This document shows, in pieces, positions 62,012 through 64,000 of a stretch of DNA of 64,000 nt. The notes under the pieces are model-generated. The model did no database searches. It worked only from the letters and a program-made list of their open reading frames with translations, and was not told the DNA's origin. Origin of the DNA: Streptomyces sp. NBC_00554 (GTDB lineage: Bacteria; Actinomycetota; Actinomycetes; Streptomycetales; Streptomycetaceae); contig NZ_CP107799.1 in the NCBI RefSeq assembly GCF_041431135.1, forward strand, positions 1,550,001 to 1,614,000, given 5' to 3'. Position 1 is the first letter of the stretch; every line of letters begins with the position of its first letter. The position numbers and the translations under genes were made by a program.

Positions 62012-62602
62012 ATGGGGGACCTTCTGCTGGTCCGCCACGGCGAAACCGAGTGGAGCGTGTCGGGCCAGCACACCAGCTGGACCGACCTGCCCCTCACCCA
62101 GCGCGGCGAGGAACAGGCCAAGTCCCTCGCCCCGCTGCTCGCCGACCGGACCTTCGCCCTCGCGCTCACCAGCCCACTGGGCCGCGCGATACGCACCGCG
62201 GAACTCGCGGGCCTGTACGGGGCCGTACCCGAACCCGACCTGCACGAATGGGACTACGGCGCGTACGAAGGCATCACGACCGTCGAGATACACCGCACCC
62301 GGCCCGACTGGTACCTCTGGAACGACGGGGTACCGCCCGGCCCCTCGGGCCACCCCGGCGAGTCCCCGACAGAGGTGGGACAGCGCGCCGACCGCGTGCT
62401 CTCCCACATCGACACGGCACTCGCCGAAGGCGACGTCGTCCTCGTGGCACACGCCCACTTCCTACGGGTGCTCGCCGCCCGCCGCCTCGGCCTCCCCGCC
62501 GCGGACGGCCGCCTGTTCCAGCTCGCGACGGGGACGGTCAGCCGGCTGTCCACGGAGCACGGGCGTCCGGTGATCGCTCAGTGGAACGCCAGAGGGAATT
62601 GA
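62012..62602 (+). CDS. Histidine phosphatase (phosphoglycerate mutase-like)
   Basis: A 196-residue member of the branch 1 histidine phosphatases. LLVRHGETEW holds the phospho-His, TSPLGRAIRTAELAG the arginine region, LHEWDYGAYEG the acid, and VLVAHAHFLRVLAAR the second His. It starts 5 bp after gnd as the last gene of the operon. Family members act as mutases or as sugar-phosphate phosphatases; the context favours a phosphatase on a pentose phosphate intermediate. Confidence 0.9.
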   Translation: MGDLLLVRHGETEWSVSGQHTSWTDLPLTQRGEEQAKSLAPLLADRTFALALTSPLGRAIRTAELAGLYGAVPEPDLHEWDYGAYEGITTVEIHRTRPDWYLWNDGVPPGPSGHPGESPTEVGQRADRVLSHIDTALAEGDVVLVAHAHFLRVLAARRLGLPAADGRLFQLATGTVSRLSTEHGRPVIAQWNARGN

Positions 62603-62624
62603 GGATTTCCGCCCTAGGAGCGCT

Positions 62625-64000
62625 TCAACGCCCCGGTCGCACCGCGTGCTGCGCGGCAAGCCGTACCGGGGCGTTCTGCGCGCCGTAGCCGCGGTAGCCG
62701 CCATCGCGCTGGACGAGTTCGAAGAAGACGCGGCCGACGGTCTCCGTGTAGCAGTGGCGGAATTCGCCGTCGGTGTCGCGGTCGTAGAGGATGCCGAGTT
62801 CGCGGTACGTCGCCAGCTCGGCGTCGGTGAACTCGAAGCGGGCGGCGAGGTCGTCGTAGTAGTTGGCGGGCATCCGGAGGATTCGGCCGCCGGCGTCGCG
62901 GAAGCAGCGGGCGGCGGTGACCACGTCGTCCGTGGCGAACGCGATGTGCTGGGCGCGGGCGCCGTCGTCGCTGGGGGCCGGGCCGACGGAGAGGGCGATG
63001 CGGACGGTGCCGTCGGAGTTGGTGACGGCGCGGCTGCGGTGCAGGCCGTAGGGGTCGGCGACGTCGACGCTCTCCTGCGCGCTCAGCCCGAGCACGCTGT
63101 GGTGGAAGAGGGCTGCCTCGTCGAACTGGTGCCAGGGCTGGGTGAGGGCCAGGTGGTCGATGCGGGCCACCCGCCGCGGGTCCGGGCCGTGCTCCACCGG
63201 CTCGAAGTCGCTTGTCCAGGTGGGGTGTTCGGGTCGGCCGGGAGCAGCGAGCCCGGGGGACGCGCAGAAGAAGAGTTCGGTGCCGTCGGGGGCGGCCACC
63301 GCGTCGAGGGGCGCGTCCTCGAGGGCGCGGCGGCGTGGCAGGACGGGTGCGAGGAGGGATTCGGCGCGCCGGGCCGCGGCGGCAGGGTCCGGGGACTCCA
63401 GGCCGATGGCGGCGAGCGCGGTGCCGTCGCGCCGGGCGGCCGGACCGGTGTTGACCAGGACACGGGCCTCGCCCTGCTGCCAGAGGTCCACCGGTTTGCT
63501 GCGGTGCCTGGCCGTGCGGGTGAAACCGAGGGCACCGAGGACCGCGGAGACCGGTACGACGTCGGGTGTGACGAGTTCGGCGAAGGCCACGCCGGTGGGG
63601 ACCACGGGCGCGGGCGGGGTGGCGAGACCGGTCTCCTCCTGGAGTACGAGGAGGGAGCGCCGGGCGTCGACGGCGGTCGGCCCGGCCTCCGCCTGGCGGA
63701 AGACGTCGTTGAAGACCTCGAGGGAGAGCGGCCCCTGGTATCCGGCGCGCACCACATGCCCGAGCAGCCCGGCGATGTCGAAGCCGCCCTGGCCCGGGAA
63801 GCAGCGGTAGTGGCGGCTCCACTGGAGGACGTCCATCGCCATCAGCGGCGCGTCGGCCAGTTGTAGGAAGAAGATCTTCTCGCCGGGGATGTCCTCGATG
63901 CCTTTTGGATCGGAACCGCGGGCGAGGATGTGGAAACTGTCCAGGCAGGTGCCGAGGGAGGGGTGGTCCGCGGCCTCGACGATGCGCCAGGCGTGGTCGT
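62625..64000 (-). CDS. Two-domain 3-dehydroshikimate dehydratase-like protein, N-terminus cut by window edge
   Basis: About 458 residues are visible. The upstream part continues past the edge as an AP-endonuclease-2/sugar-phosphate isomerase barrel (CLDSFHILARGSDP ... LQLADAP). The second half resembles 4-hydroxyphenylpyruvate dioxygenase, with metal residues in RIDHLALTQ (His), RAQHIAFATDD (His) and GRVFFELVQRDGG (Glu). This fusion matches QsuB-type enzymes that turn 3-dehydroshikimate into protocatechuate. It is convergent with the phosphatase gene, with 22 bp between stops. Quinate/shikimate use is inferred from family. Confidence 0.85.
   Translation of the reverse strand, partial: DHAWRIVEAADHPSLGTCLDSFHILARGSDPKGIEDIPGEKIFFLQLADAPLMAMDVLQWSRHYRCFPGQGGFDIAGLLGHVVRAGYQGPLSLEVFNDVFRQAEAGPTAVDARRSLLVLQEETGLATPPAPVVPTGVAFAELVTPDVVPVSAVLGALGFTRTARHRSKPVDLWQQGEARVLVNTGPAARRDGTALAAIGLESPDPAAAARRAESLLAPVLPRRRALEDAPLDAVAAPDGTELFFCASPGLAAPGRPEHPTWTSDFEPVEHGPDPRRVARIDHLALTQPWHQFDEAALFHHSVLGLSAQESVDVADPYGLHRSRAVTNSDGTVRIALSVGPAPSDDGARAQHIAFATDDVVTAARCFRDAGGRILRMPANYYDDLAARFEFTDAELATYRELGILYDRDTDGEFRHCYTETVGRVFFELVQRDGGYRGYGAQNAPVRLAAQHAVRPGR

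Noticed and set aside
62612..62624. GAGCGCTTC between the phosphatase and dehydratase-like genes as another GAAAGCGCTT-type operator
   Set aside because: It sits between two convergent stops where an operator has no promoter to control, so it is probably chance.

Overview
The window is a high-GC actinobacterial chromosome segment, almost certainly Streptomyces. Supporting signs are strong third-position GC, many GTG starts, dense operons with 1-8 bp overlaps, Tat-type lipoproteins, paired polysaccharide hydrolases and a second copy-type pentose phosphate operon. No rRNA, tRNA, CRISPR array, insertion sequence or prophage gene was seen.

Layout. (1) 1-10.5 kb: a left-edge PepN aminopeptidase, then a complete trans-4-hydroxyproline pathway on the minus strand: three-part D-hydroxyproline dehydrogenase, DapA-type deaminase, two-cysteine epimerase, semialdehyde dehydrogenase and an FCD GntR regulator. 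A divergent Xaa-Pro aminopeptidase follows. Three promoters share a CAGTAnnATGTCACA-like site, which suggests one regulon for collagen-type peptides. (2) 10.5-16.2 kb: potABCD polyamine-type ABC transporter, divergent from a GntR regulator that overlaps a soluble Cache-domain gene. (3) 16.3-19.6 kb: a MmyB-like ligand-binding protein opposite a three-gene module of XRE regulator, HExxH metalloprotease and seven-helix membrane protein. The protease gene carries a TTA codon. (4) 19.6-26.1 kb: alpha/beta hydrolase, small protein, phosphopantetheinyl transferase, metallophosphoesterase, ATP-grasp protein and a secreted GH18 chitinase behind two DasR-like sites.

(5) 26.2-42.2 kb: a glycan-use locus. 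DeoR regulator, GH4 and GH38 enzymes run left. PfkB kinase, ABC importer, GH2 beta-galactosidase and two Tat-exported phosphoesterase-type proteins run right. (6) 42.3-47.5 kb: a four-gene acyl-CoA-type catabolic operon (SDR, amidohydrolase, ligase, MaoC) opposite coupled MarR and IclR regulators, with a 30-bp near-palindrome between. (7) 47.5-53.5 kb: envelope proteins, a possible structured RNA with an intrinsic terminator, an L,D-transpeptidase, a GH16/CBM6 glucanase and an AraC regulator. (8) 53.6-64 kb: tkt-tal-zwf-opcA-pgi-gnd and a phosphoglycerate-mutase-like phosphatase in one tight operon, then a right-edge 3-dehydroshikimate dehydratase-like protein.

A feature not explained by gene content is that several genes (epimerase, potC, phosphopantetheinyl transferase, probably the PfkB gene) end in degenerate tandem copies of their own last 25-38 bp, stop codon included. 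Start codons were chosen by eye from ribosome binding sites and overlaps. All family calls rest on motifs read directly, without database searches.
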